A stretch of DNA of 64,000 nucleotides from Flaccisagitta enflata (taxonomy: Eukaryota > Chaetognatha > Sagittoidea > Aphragmophora). Shown piece by piece: positions 1 to 12,228 of this stretch (its first letter is position 1; each line of letters opens with the position of its first letter). The stretch lies in contig OZ231127.1 of NCBI GenBank assembly GCA_965153355.1, forward strand, positions 22,568,001 to 22,632,000, read 5' to 3'. Made by a program: the position numbers and the translations under genes. The notes under the pieces were generated by a model. That model did not search any database and was not told the origin of the DNA. It saw only the letters and a list, made by a program, of their open reading frames with translations.

Positions 1-292
1 TCCATGTTTGAAAATGTCAGATCTGGTATGAAAGGCTATCAGTGACCACCTATTTATGGCCTTTTGCATTAATGGTTATTTTTCTTGAAACTCAGCCAGT
101 AGTTTCACTCTCCCATCTGAGAATTTGAAGTATTCAAAGGTCTGCCTTTTTAGTCTGCAGGAAAAAAATGACGAGAAAAATCTTGAAAAAGAAAAGGAGA
201 TGTTTTCTTTACTTATTTGCATAAAAAAAAACACTAGCCTTTCAACGACGTTAAGTTGTCAAGAGTGGATGAAAGCTAATTTCAAGAAACGT

Positions 293-490
293 AACAAGGC
301 CGGATACACGGCTACCAAAGTCGCTTGCGGGTGGGCAGGGGCCATATTTGAGGTCACCAGACCATTTGGGCAGGAGCAGTGAGGTCAAAGACATAAAAAC
401 ATAAAAAAAACTAAAGTGTGACCAGACCGACCGACCGACCAACCAACCGACCGACGGAAAAAGCGGGTCGTAGAGTCACGCGACTAAAAA
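293..490 (-). mobile_element. Family H element, subfamily B, 3' hairpin h1
   Basis: Read on the minus strand it begins TTTTTAGTCGCGTGACTC, has a GTCG/GTTG-type microsatellite, the CCCCTGCCCACCC block and ends in h1 followed by CTTGTT. One arm of the 5' hairpin has lost bases, so this copy is slightly decayed. No coding potential. Confidence 0.85.
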
Positions 491-962
491 GTATAGTGGG
501 GAGAAGGGGACTCCTTGATGATTCATGCGACACAGGACGATCTATGTAACCCTTCTTTCTGATACATAAATGATAAGATACTATTTTGTAATATGATAAC
601 GACACACTAATAGGATGTGATTGCTGAGGTAGTTTCAAAGCTGGGCATCAAAACTTAGTTATGTATCATTCTTTTCACTTGAGCAAGAGACCTAGAACGT
701 CCGCAAACAGCAACAACAGCATTACTTAAATTAACGACACACTGTCGTAAAACATTGGATAAATGATGAAGCGAGTCTCCCGCGCTCGATTGTCGAAATA
801 AAACGAATCTCCATCATTCCTGACATTAATTTCTTCCCTGCTTTCAAAAATCTTTGCTTTGAGTCGAAGTTTACGGTGAAAAACTGAAATGAATAGAAAC
901 CTTGAATAGCTTTGTTTTAACGAGCTCCCCCGCTCCCTGCATGTATATATATATGTGTGTGC

Positions 963-995
<33 letters not shown>

Positions 996-1350
996 AACAA
1001 TGAAAGTTTCTTTGGATGGGGGAAAGGCCTTAACTATTTTTGAATAGTTTTACTCATCTGACTCATCAACTTTCCCCCGCAAATAAAGGATTTGTCCGTC
1101 TGGATATCATGATATCTGTCAGTCCATTTAGTCAAAGAGTATTTTCTTGAGCCCGTTTTGACATTACCGTGGACGAACACGAACAAAAATTGTCCATTTG
1201 GTGGCGCCATTTTTGTAGTTTGACTTTATTGATAACGTGGTTCATTAAGAAATAAATGTACATCACACCAGGCGTGCATTTTTTGGAGTAACCAGTAACG
1301 CCGTTGCTCGGAAGGACGCGGAGTCCTCTCGGAAGGTCTGGGAATAGGTA
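491..1350. other. No gene seen
   Basis: AT-rich sequence with scattered stops in all frames. The only structure is a short (TC)n run at 964-994. Nothing else is supportable. Confidence 0.5.
964..994. repeat. (TC)n microsatellite
   Basis: About 15 uninterrupted TC units following a short TATATATATGTG stretch. Confidence 0.95.
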
Positions 1351-1969
<619 letters not shown>

Positions 1970-2022
1970 GAAGAAGAGCAAGAAGTACAAGAAGAAGGAG
2001 AAAAAGATACAAAGCAAAAAAG

Positions 2023-2190
2023 AACAAGGACGGATACATGGCCACTGAAGTCGCGTGTGGGTGGGCAGGGATAGTGATAAATAAAGATTATCCCTACATT
2101 TGGGCTGGAGTAGTCTTGCTAAAACCGCTCGCATATGTCAAAAAAGCTAATGGTGATGGACCGACGGACCAACCAACTGATGTAACAGTT
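2023..2190 (-). mobile_element. Family H element, subfamily B-like, 5' end lost
   Basis: The 3' part is recognisable (AACAAG, a degraded h1 hairpin, then GTCGCGTGTGGGTGGGC in plus reading) and an ACGGACCAACCAAC microsatellite remnant lies at 2161-2178. The terminal 5' hairpin is absent. It sits about 60 bp beyond the ATG array. Confidence 0.65.
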
Positions 2191-2268
2191 TGAGTAGGGA
2201 GTGAAAAAAGAATGTGAGAGACAGAGAGAGAGAGAGGCAGAGAGAGGGACAGAGAGAGAGAGAAAAAA

Positions 2269-3030
2269 AACAAGGCCGGATACATGGCCAATAACAGTGG
2301 CCAAAATAAAAACCGGACGCTCAGTTTTTCATGATTGACTGAATACTGCACATACTTTTTACTTAAAATCCATGAGCATTTTAAAGAGCTTCAAAAACTC
2401 TACAAATCTAGACCAAGCAGAAACTTCTAGCTTAAGTCGTTTTGAAATGACATAAGATTGAAATTCAACACCCATTTTCTTGGAAGCAAATTACTGTGCC
2501 TGACAATAAGACACTTTTTTTTTCACATATTGTGTACAATAAAGAAATCAAATAAATGGGATGAAATTCAAGGTAAAATTGAAGTATTTTTAATTCTCTA
2601 CAAGATGGAATCAAGCAGAAATCATGATTCTTCTTCGTTTACAAGCTATATTAATTCAAAGTTGGTTACTCTAAAAAGATTGATTCCAGATTCGAGATTT
2701 CTGAGTGGTTATCTTTAAAGCATCATAACTTCTATAGTTCTGAAGCTACAATGTTTTGTGAGAGCTCAAATGAAAGATATTTCGAAGCTCTTTGAAATCA
2801 TCATGGATTTTAAGGGTTTGTCTTTCTTAGTTACTGAGCAATCCTTGATGAAAAAACAGCGTCCGGTTTTTTTTTGGCCATTGTTACTAGTTGCGGACGG
2901 GTGGGCAGGGGCAGAAATGCGCGTTTTCACACTTTTCGACTCATGTTCACGGACGGACAGACGGACGGACGGACGGACGGACCGACAGACCGACAAACAG
3001 ACAAAAGCTCTTATAGAGTTGCAGAGAGAG
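2269..3030 (-). mobile_element. Family H element, subfamily A, split by a TIR element
   Basis: The 3' end (AACAAGGCCGG...) lies at 2269-2298, and the rest (GTTGCGGACGGGTGGGC, ACGG microsatellite, CTCTTATAGAGTTGC) resumes at 2880-3030. The two halves join to a normal element order once the 581-bp insertion at 2299-2879 is removed. The outermost 5' bases are degraded. Confidence 0.75.
2299..2879. mobile_element. 581-bp non-autonomous element with long imperfect TIRs
   Basis: The left end GGCCAAAATAAAAACCGG and right end CCGGTTTTTTTTTGGCC are inverted copies. The inverted similarity continues inward for over 100 bp, including TTAAAATCCATGA and AAAGAGCTTC blocks in both arms. It interrupts a family H element. 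The flanks ATAACAGT and TTACTAGT are similar but not identical, so the target duplication is only possible. Long TIRs recall Mutator-like or fold-back elements. There is no transposase ORF. Confidence 0.7.
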
Positions 3031-3142
3031 AACCACATTTAATAGTGACTCAAATCAGTTTCTCAAATCCAGACTTACAAATCATTCAAGGAGCACAACT
3101 TTTCTAAAAGCAGTATCAAACATTGATGAAATATACAGTCTG

Positions 3143-3329
3143 TTTTTAGTTGCGGACACGCAACTCTATAAGAGGCTTTGTCCGTCCGTCCGTCCGTTGG
3201 TTGGTCGGTCCGTAAACACGAGTCGAAAAGTGAGGAAATAAGCGTTTTAAAACATTTTTAATTGCGGACAGTTACATTTCCACCCCTGCCCACCCATCCG
3301 CAACTGATGGCCGTGTATCCGGCCTTGTC
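3143..3329 (+). mobile_element. Family H element, subfamily A, hairpin h1
   Basis: Complete copy: TTTTTAGTTGCGGACACGC, CTATAAGAGG, GTCC microsatellite, 3' arm ATCCGCAACT and h1. It carries an extra internal TTTTTAATTGCGGACAG, a near copy of its own 5' end, also seen in the copy at 7648-7843. Confidence 0.92.
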
Positions 3330-4132
3330 TATGTACTTAAGCCACCCGTGCTCAGTTCTCGAAAGCCAACTCTCAATGAGCAAACACCACCTCGCCTCAG
3401 CTTTCGCAGAAATGAAAGAGACCCATCCATTTTGATATTACAGAGTTTTTGAAATATTTATTTAATGCATTGCATGCATCTGTTTTATTTAAACCTCACA
3501 ACGAATAAAACCAGTATGATCTTTTTTTCACATGGAAAGCGTAAATTTTATCTGTTTATTCAGTTTAAGCAGCGTGTTTGTATTTGGCTTATTTTGCAAT
3601 TAAGTAAAGTGTAAATGTTTGCCATTTGAAAAAACAAAAGTCTTGAAACTGCAATATGCAAATTAGATCATTGATGATGAGACAACTTCCATCTCCATAA
3701 AACTCAGGGTTGTTGAACATGAGGTTCGACATAATTGAGACAAGTCAGAAAATCCCAGGGGAAAATGAAAGCTACTCGGAAGGAAAGAAAAAAATGCACG
3801 ACTGCATCACACAAACAAATGTACAGCAAACGAATGTTATACCCGCCCCAAAGGCAAAGGTGGAACTTCACTTCCCGGATTTTTGATTGTGCACATGCAT
3901 AAAAACATGGCAACAACCTTGGCCCAAATACATGCAATTCTTGAGATAAGTTCTAATCTGATGTATAACCAATATCCTTGGTGGGTCTTGTGAAACCTCA
4001 CTGACTAGATAGTAGATGCTCTTTGTTTCCCTAAAAGTAAAACTACCTTAGTCTAACCCTAAAAAAGAAAACAAATCTGACAAAAAAAAGTCTAGACGCG
4101 ATCTACTGTATAGTGTACACGATTCAACGACT
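3330..4132. other. No gene seen
   Basis: AT-rich DNA. No splice-flanked conserved exon, RNA gene or tandem repeat could be recognised. Confidence 0.45.
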
Positions 4133-4225
4133 TTTTTATTGCGGACACGCAACTCTATCATTATAAAAGGCTTTGTCCGTCCATAGCATTGGTCTATCTA
4201 CCTGATTGTTAGTCTGCGATGTTTG
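4133..4225 (+). mobile_element. Family H 5' fragment, subfamily A
   Basis: TTGCGGACACGCAACTCTAT and GGCTTTGTCCGTCC are clear, then similarity fades. The 3' half is missing. Confidence 0.7.
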
Positions 4226-4820
4226 AATTAAAAATTGTGAAAACACACAAAAATGATGTTGCAGTGCAGTAGTTGTAAGTATGAGTAGACTTAAGAGAGG
4301 GTTATTCACCCCTGGCCCCCCATCCTCGATGGTTTTGTAACCCCGCGTAACTTATTAAATCATGATCGAGCGGCTTGGTCATATCTTGGCCCAAGAACTT
4401 TTTTTCCTCTTTTGCAGTTGATGAATTAAAAGAATAGGCAATCGATATCGATATAGTGATACAGATAACGATCAAAATTGTTTTCTGTTGTCAGGATCTG
4501 TCCGTTCGTTCACCTTTTCCCCCGCTTCTCATATTTCAATTTAAGATCGCACGTCGCGGTGTTCTCTATGACTATGAGACATCTCCAAATGAATAACTTT
4601 TTCTTTTACCGAAAATACATTCACAACTGTGACGTTATTTGTTTGAGGGTACGGGGTACGTTACTTGTTTGGGGGTATATATATATGGAAGGGAGGAGGT
4701 CGGAGGGATGCTGAGAAGGGGATAAATAGAGGTCGAATCGGTCCCCCTAAATATTCATTCTTTGCAAATTCTTGGCCGCTAAAATCGCGTGTAATGAAAA
4801 CATAATCTAAAAAAAAAAAT
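4226..4820. other. No gene seen
   Basis: Mixed AT-rich sequence with a short TATATATATATGG stretch near 4676. Nothing supportable beyond that. Confidence 0.45.
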
Positions 4821-5004
4821 AACAAGGCCGGATACACGGCTACCCCAGTCGCGTGCAGGTGGGCAGGGGCCATATTTGAGCTCATCAGAGCATTTGGGCA
4901 GGAGCAGTATGGTCAAAGAATAAAAAACATAAAAAAAGTAAAGTGTGACCAACCAACCGACAGACAAAGCGGGGTGTAGAGTCGCGTAGCACGCGACTAA
5001 AAAT
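4821..5004 (-). mobile_element. Family H element, subfamily B, hairpin h1
   Basis: Complete copy. The minus-strand 5' end is AGTCGCGTGCTACGCGAC, a near-perfect hairpin, and the 3' arm is GCACGCGACT. It contains the B-type internal block GCTCCTGCCCAAATGC. The microsatellite is short. Confidence 0.92.
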
Positions 5005-5409
5005 GTAATGAGGGACTGAGATGAATGACGTAATGAAGTAGATAGGAGATTGTGGAGGTCGTTTTCGTTGACGTTATCGTTATCTGGAACGACGATTGAG
5101 TATTTGACTCTCATGTGTGGACAGAGTGGTTTGAATTCTGAGGTTAGATGTAGGATTGACTGAATGAGCCGGGTCACCGGGCGCATTGCCCTCCTTTTCT
5201 GGCGTTGTGAATATGAATATGATTCGGGAGGGATTCAATTGTCAGAGTGGAGGTTTAGGACCCTTGCCATGGACTTGCCGATCTTGCCTACCATATCATC
5301 ATGCTGCCGATCATGTGATCTTGGGACCTCATGATAATGCTGCATATATTTGACGTTGCTTGCATGCTCATAATCACAAAGGCATTGTATTGCGGCACTT
5401 CCATGAGTC
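5005..5409. other. No gene seen
   Basis: Unique-looking spacer between two family H copies. No feature identified. Confidence 0.4.
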
Positions 5410-5559
5410 TTTTTAGTTGCGGACCCGCAACTCTATAAGAGCCTATGTGCGTCCGTCCGTCCGTCCGTCCGTGAACACGAGTCGAAAAGTGTGAAAACGC
5501 GCATTTCCGCCCCTGCCCACCCGTCCGCAACTGGTATTGGCCGTGTATCCGGCCTAGTT
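5410..5559 (+). mobile_element. Family H element, subfamily A, hairpin h1, compact
   Basis: One of the smallest complete copies (150 bp): AGTTGCGGACCCGCAACT hairpin, five GTCC units, GAGTCGAAAAGTG, 3' arm GTCCGCAACT, h1. It ends CTAGTT rather than CTTGTT. Confidence 0.93.
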
Positions 5560-5927
5560 CGATTGTGTTACGATAAATGCAAACGACGGAGAAAAAGAGG
5601 ACGAACGTGGGTGGACATGATCCGAAAAAAGAAAGATATTCTTAGACTGTTCTGTCACACACTCCCAACAGACAGATTCATGGAGAAAAGAAAATAGGTA
5701 GACAGAGGAACAGAAAGACAGATAGGCAGAGAGGGAGAAAGACGACCGCGCAAAAACACACACACATAAACAATGCTTCGTGAAATTTGAGGCCTTCTGG
5801 TTTTCGTCAATTTGCATCTTTTTAAAAAGTTTTTACAACCAACCTCGATACTTCACCCCTTAACAAAATTCTACCCTCTTGAAAAAGAAAATGAGACGAA
5901 AAATATAAGACATAACTCGTCGTCGTC
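5560..5927. other. No gene seen
   Basis: Purine-rich spacer (GAAAGACAGA-type repeats on one strand). No conserved reading frame. Confidence 0.4.
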
Positions 5928-6370
<443 letters not shown>

Positions 6371-7382
6371 GAGGAGACCACTTTTTGAGGGCTTTTCAAT
6401 GGCTATGCTCTTTCGGGCAGTTTTCCCCTTATTATAAGGCTTATACTTAGTTAAAGCACCGCACAACTACAAATCCAGATCCGCGAAGAGATCAGATTGC
6501 CGCCCGATTATTACACAGTCACATTCATTTCATTTCATGCATTCTGAAGGAGATACATAGAAAATAACTGGCGTGTATAGAGTCTAGTATTCCCCCCCCC
6601 CCCGCGGTGGGGGGGGGGGGGAATCAAAGGGTTTGGAGATAGGAAAGAAAGAAGACAAACCAAATTTTAGAAGATTTTACTCCAAAACATAGTATTTTAT
6701 TATTAAAACATATTAAAACATACTAAAACATACACTATTCTGACCATATTCATACAATACTTATCCTCTATGGGGAGGAAAATCGAACGATTTTTCGACC
6801 AAGCGTGGAAGGAAATCAAAGACTGGGGGGAAAGAAATCAAAAGCCGCTCAACTTAATACACCCCTGTATTAAGAAAAACTGAGGCTGTGAGATCTTGTA
6901 CATCAATAACAAACATTTGAAATGGTCTAAAAAAGAGAATAAAAAGAGAGACCCGGTTGTTAACAGTCTAAATGATGGTGAAATTTGAAAACGGATGTTG
7001 ATTCTTGAGTGTTGACAAGACAAGAGAGATTAATGATGATGAATACCCTATCCGTGGGAGGGCTAAGCCTATACCAGGCGAAGCAAGGGCTAGTTGCATA
7101 GGGCAAAGTGCGATTTCTTTTTGAATATTTTTTTTCTTTCGTTGGGTGGGTGGGTTTGAGTGGGTTTGAAGGTGTGTGTTAAAGGGATGAGATTCTTAGT
7201 TCCGGTGCAGTAGTAAAATAATCGGGATCGGGCCAGGGATGAGCCATAGGTGATAACCGTGTTACTAGGAGTGATTTGACAAGCAATTCGACAACCGGCG
7301 GTGGATCGATTAGCATATTATGGAAGTTAAGTCCTAGGGCAACAGAAAAGAAAAATATAATATATCCATCGGGGAGGATACT
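6371..7382. other. No gene seen; one GC palindrome
   Basis: AT-rich sequence with tandem TTAAAACATA units near 6702-6732. No exon or transposon end was recognised apart from the C/G homopolymer palindrome at 6589-6624. Confidence 0.45.
6589..6624. repeat. Poly-C / poly-G perfect inverted repeat
   Basis: ATT, 12 C, then GCGGT, then 13 G and AAT. The arms are fully complementary around a five-base loop, so it can form a GC-only hairpin, and each strand also has G-quadruplex or i-motif potential. The exact homopolymer length is liable to assembly error. Confidence 0.9.
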
Positions 7383-7480
7383 AACAACAACAACCACAAC
7401 AACAACTATAACAACAACAATATCCGTTTTGGCAACAACAACAACAACAACAAAACTTCAACAGCAACAACAACAACATT

Positions 7481-7543
<63 letters not shown>
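7383..7543. repeat. (CAA)n array
   Basis: Imperfect CAA units, with ACC, ACT and AGC interruptions in the first half, becoming almost pure from 7480. Confidence 0.95.
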
Positions 7544-7544
<1 letters not shown>

Positions 7545-7647
7545 GCATCAGTTGGGGGGGAAATTTAGACCTAGTAGTGGAAATGATGCAGGGCAAAAAC
7601 CGTACAAGAACGAAGGGGAAAAAAAGACAAGAGAGAAATATCCCAAT

Positions 7648-7843
7648 AACAAGGCCGGATACACGGCCATCAGTTGCGGACGGGTGGACAGGGGCGGTAA
7701 TGCAACTGCCCGCAACTAAAAATGTTCTAAAACGCTCATTTCCTCACTTTTCGACTAGTGTCCACGGACCGACCGACGGACCGACGGACCAACCGACGGA
7801 CGGACAAAGCCTCTTATAGAGTTGCGTGTCCGCAACTAAAAAT
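7648..7843 (-). mobile_element. Family H element, subfamily A, hairpin h1
   Basis: Complete minus-strand copy with both terminal motifs intact (AGTTGCGGAC at each end in inverted order). It contains the extra internal TTTTTAGTTGCGGGCAG block. The microsatellite alternates GTCC and GTCGG. Confidence 0.93.
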
Positions 7844-8170
7844 GGCTCGTTGGCTGACTTTGACGTAGAAGCAAGGAAAAAGGACCCTAACTCCTCTCAC
7901 AAAATTAGGCGAACTGAGATCCGTGCTTATCTAAAAATGCTTAAAAAAGTACGCAATCTGAGTCTGAGTTAAATATCATCTAATAACATGTTCTTGTTTA
8001 TTCTTATTTACATATAATGTCCGACGCATGTCAAACAACAGCTCCTCATGCCTCATATAACTTCTTACAAATGATATCATGACCGTTACTCTTTCAAAAT
8101 GACTGGTGATAATATACATATTGCTAAGGAGTTTTGTCACTTTCTTTGGCCACCACTGACTGTAATACAA

Positions 8171-8333
8171 TTTTTAGTCGCGGACAAGCGACTCTATAAG
8201 AGGCTTTGTCCGTCCGTCCGTCGGTTGGTCGGTCGGTCGGTCGGTGAACAGGAGTCGAAAAGTGGGGAAAACATGCATTTCCGCCCCTGCCCACCCGTCC
8301 GCGACTGGTATTAGCCGTGTATCCGGCCTTGTT
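8171..8333 (+). mobile_element. Family H element, A/B intermediate, hairpin h1
   Basis: The 5' end is AGTCGCGGACAAGCGACT and the 3' arm is GTCCGCGACT. The T-to-C change relative to subfamily A is therefore present, with its complement, in all three positions. The body (GAGTCGAAAAGTG, CGCCCCTGCCCACCC) is A-type. It links subfamilies A and B. Confidence 0.93.
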
Positions 8334-9194
8334 TCTTTTATAAGAACCTAGTTTATAAGAACATCAAGGCTTCAAAATGCCCTAAAATTTAGAACGTTGT
8401 AGTTATTTTATTAGTAGCTATCTCTATCTCCTTTAAAGGCTTCGAAAAAAAAAATGATGTTCATATTAAAAAAAAAAGTGTATTGCGCCACTGTATCATA
8501 TTTTCCATATCTAGTAATGAAGCAACCTGAGAATGGCAGTTTTGTTGATTCTTGCAAAAAAAAATGAATAAAAATATTGGGAGGCTCATGCTGTCTCCCC
8601 ATAGAAAAATTGTGTGTCAAAATCAGTGAAAGTCTTCATCTTTATTTTTGGAAAAACATGTTCCCTTGGCCTCACACTAAGCCAAATTCTCGATTTTGCC
8701 TTCGTTTGTCAAAATGCTATATCTCACTTATCTGTACCAAAATTTAGCCTCCTGCACTTTCATTATCAATTTAGATCATTTTCCATGGTCGCCTAATTAT
8801 GTTAGAGCTAGAGGTGCGAAACATACGGATTGCTTGACAACCCCTCTACGTCGCGTCGCGTGCATAGAAGGAACTGCACTATGAAAGCTGAGCGACTCAA
8901 GGAATGCAAACGTCTTATGTTGGCAAGAAAGCCAATTGTATTTCTTTTAAGTGTTCATAGATGTCCCCGTGATTGTTTCTGCAGGAACTTGCAATGATTT
9001 ATAAAAGAGCATCCAAAAATTAGCCCCCTCCTCATCTTCCTTACTCCACCTTAAAACTCTTCAGCTTCTCTTCTTCTCTTGATTATTGAGAACTAATTTC
9101 ATTGTGAACTGCACTCTGCAATTCACTTTAACTTGGCTCTTTTGAATTTTTTTTCTCTCCATAAATTTTTTTAACATGCAAAACTTAAAAAAAC
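8334..9194. other. No gene seen
   Basis: AT-rich sequence. Short open frames around 8614-8884 have no recognisable protein similarity. Confidence 0.45.
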
Positions 9195-9872
9195 CAAAAG
9201 ACTTTAAATAAATGATATAGAATGTCTCAAAATAAAAAAAATAACAAAATTGACTAGAATGACAAAAATAACTTAAAATGCCTTAAAATAACTTGGAAGA
9301 ATTTGAAATGACCTAGAATGACTTAGAACGACTTAAAACAGCAAAAATAACCAAAAATGACAAAAATGACAAAAGCAACTGAAATAACAAAAATGACAAA
9401 AATGACAAGAAATACTAAAATGACAAAAATGACTAAAAAAAACAAAATTGACAAATATGACAAAAATGACAAAAATAACTAAAATAACTAAAATGATTGA
9501 AATGACAAAAATAACTGAAATGAAAAAAATGACTAAAATGACAAGAAATACTAAAATAACAAAAATGATAAAAATGACTAAAATGACTAAAATAACAAAA
9601 AAGACAAAAATGCCAAAAATAACTGAAATGATAAAAATAACAAAAATGACAAATATGACAAATATGACAAGAATGACTAAAATGATAAAAATGACATAAG
9701 TGACAAAAATGACAAAAATGACTAAAACGATTAAAATGACAAAAATGACAAAAATGATGAAAATGATAAAAATGATTAAAATGACTAAAATGACTAAAAT
9801 GACTAAAATGATAAAAATGACAAAAATGATTAAAACGACTGAAATGACAAAAATGGCTAAAATGACAAAAAT
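9195..9872. repeat. 9-bp minisatellite (TGACAAAAA)n
   Basis: Imperfect units with variants TGACTAAAA, TGATAAAAA and TAACAAAAA. The period of 9 gives a spurious MTKMTK-type open frame at 9448-9948. Order and homogeneity increase to the right. Confidence 0.92.
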
Positions 9873-10687
9873 GGTTATTCCATATTTTTTTCCATATCCC
9901 TTACCTTATTTCTATGACATACCTTTATTTGCATTATCGTCATCATAAAGATGTATCCCTATCTTTGTTTTAAAAAATGTATGTATATCCTATTGATAAT
10001 CATAATCTTTATGATAAAACTAAATAGCAGTTAACATACAATGGCGAATGCCACTGGTTTACACAAACTCGCGATGCTAGCATCGATGATGATCCCTGTT
10101 TTGACTCACCGCGATCGGCGCTCGCCATCAGCAGAAATGGATCGCTGAGTTGCAATGATATTTCCATGTGGATTTACGCAAAGGCTGGCCAAAACTGTAC
10201 CATAAAACTATATATCTGGGTTCCTTATTCAATTCTCCACACAGTGATGTAAAAATTTCCGTGGCAAAAGGCGGCAATGAAAATTTTTTTCTCTTCCATA
10301 GGGATGTACACAATTTCTGCACATTGAGACCATATCATCCATGCTAGATGCGCTCATAGCAATTTGAAACTTGACGATGACATCAAGGACACTTGTATTG
10401 ACATTGTTCAATGGTTGTATTCAATGAGAAAAATACTGCCTTTTTTCACTAAATAAGAACCACTCGAGACAGTGTGAACTGTATTTAAAGAATTGTCGCT
10501 GTATGTTGATATTTGCATAATCCATTGATCGAGGGGATTAAGGCTGAAGAAGACTTCCATGCGCACAAATAAAAAGAATTCCTTGCAGAATCTAAAGAAC
10601 TGAAAAGAATCTAACTTTTTCACCTTTCAATGATTTTCTCTGGAAGTAATTTTTAAGTAAACCCATTACAAATATGACTCGTGGAGT
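9873..10687. other. No gene seen
   Basis: On the minus strand, 10093-10137 reads ATGGCGAGCGCC followed by a GTGAGT that could be a donor site, but no partner exon was found. I do not call a gene. Confidence 0.35.
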
Positions 10688-10884
10688 AACAAGGCCGGAT
10701 ACACGACTACCCTAATCGAGTGCGGGTGGGCAGGGACAATATTTGAGCTCACCAGAGCATTTGGGCAGGAGCAGTACGGTCAAAGAATAAAAAAACATAA
10801 AAAAAGTAAAGGGTGACCGACCGATCAACCAACCGACCGAGAGACAAAGCGGGGTGTAGAGTCGCGTGGCACGCGACTAAAAAT
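10688..10884 (-). mobile_element. Family H element, subfamily B, hairpin h1
   Basis: Complete copy; 5' end AGTCGCGTGCCACGCGAC on the minus strand. The 3' arm is mutated (ACTCGATT) and h1 has one mismatch, so it is older than the copy at 4821-5004. Confidence 0.9.
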
Positions 10885-11637
10885 ATCTAGTGACCAATCT
10901 ACCTGGTCGGAGGTCTGTGAGCAAGTTCAGTACCTGCAAATTATGTTTCAAATGGCACTAAGAACATACTTACAACTCGGTACGTTGAAATTCGATGCTA
11001 CGACAAACATGTAAGTCCCGAAGTGAATTATCACATTTTTAAAAAACTATCTTTATCATAATATGCCTTTTCTAAACGAATTTAATCAGGACAACCCTCA
11101 AAGTTTTATTTGCACGGTCTTTCACAGATCTAAGCTCTCAAATGGTCATAGATTTTGCCAGTTTTTCTCGTTTTAGGGACGTTTGCGAGGTGTTAGCGAT
11201 TGCATTACCCATCAAATGACTGACCAACAGAAAACGGACGGACACGACGTTGGCGTTGGCCGGTTGGCGCACCTGAAAACATGCTGGTAGATTTAGTCAA
11301 GAGTTCTAGTCTTTAGTTTCATACCTGATCATAGCTTTTAGGTTTTGATTTTCCTCTTCTTTTTTTTTGTTTTGTCTTTTTTGGGGGGGGGGGGGGGGGT
11401 TAGGAGTCTTTTTCGTCCACCTTGACCTGGTAAATGATGATGACGACGAGGATGTTGATGATGAAAATGATAAAGATGATGGAAAAGCTAATGATGCATG
11501 ATGACATGATAGAATCACTTGAAAATACAGTCACAGTTTGGTACAAAAGAATCTGTCTAGATGTTGACACGGCAGTCCGGTGAGTTGCAACGGACAGGAA
11601 CAATATAATGTCACTATAATGAGAAGATTTTTTTTCA
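10885..11637. other. No gene seen; G homopolymer
   Basis: AT-rich sequence with a run of about 17 G at 11383-11399. No exon recognised. Confidence 0.45.
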
Positions 11638-11856
11638 AACAAGTGACGCGGGGTCACAATATCGTTGCGGACGGGTGGGCAGGGGCATCCAGCCCCCATC
11701 AACGCCGCAACCCACCTCCAACACTCAAACATGCACAAAAAGTATCGAAAACGTTCATTTTCAACTTGATCACCATGACGGATTGACAAACCGACGGACG
11801 AACGGATGGACGGACGGACAAAACCTCTTATAGAGTTGCGTGTCCGCAACTAAAAA
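11638..11856 (-). mobile_element. Family H element, subfamily A, 3' hairpin h2
   Basis: The 5' end is subfamily A (AGTTGCGGACACGCAACT on the minus strand), but the 3' end is AACAAG plus GTGACGCGGGGTCAC, a different hairpin from h1. A CCCCCATCAACGCCGC-type insert lies between. Confidence 0.92.
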
Positions 11857-12228
11857 GCCGGAACTAGTCTTACATTCTATAGAAATAAGATACACCGTCA
11901 TGTTATGGTAAGTTATTTCAGTCAGGTAAAATGACAGCCAGTAATGATTCATACTTTCGTGCTCACTGCCAGGGACAAGCATGTCGTTCTCATCGTTTTG
12001 CCATTTTCACTCTTTGATACAAAAACACACCCCGCTTTTGTAATTTCTAGCAAGCTGGGATGGAGCTTTTATAACGTTCACGCCTAAAAAATGAAAATGA
12101 TATAATTTTGATACTATTCAAAACAATATTCTGTAAATCCCTCTCGTCACCCACCAGCCAGTTTTTTGTACTAAAAATTTTTTTAAAAAAAACTGAACTG
12201 TATTTTCAACTGTTGATCAGTGTGTAAG
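11857..12228. other. 5' flank of the DUF229 gene
   Basis: The 370 bp upstream of the start codon are AT-rich. No clear TATA or initiator arrangement can be singled out. There may be an unrecognised 5' UTR here. Confidence 0.35.

Noticed and set aside
9448-9948. MTKMTK repeat proteins
   Set aside because: Artefact of a 9-bp minisatellite; a stop falls at 9697 and there are no splice or codon-bias signs.
10060-10411. Minus-strand gene with a GTGAGT donor at about 10110
   Set aside because: Very short candidate exon and no identifiable partner; surrounding frames show no domain.
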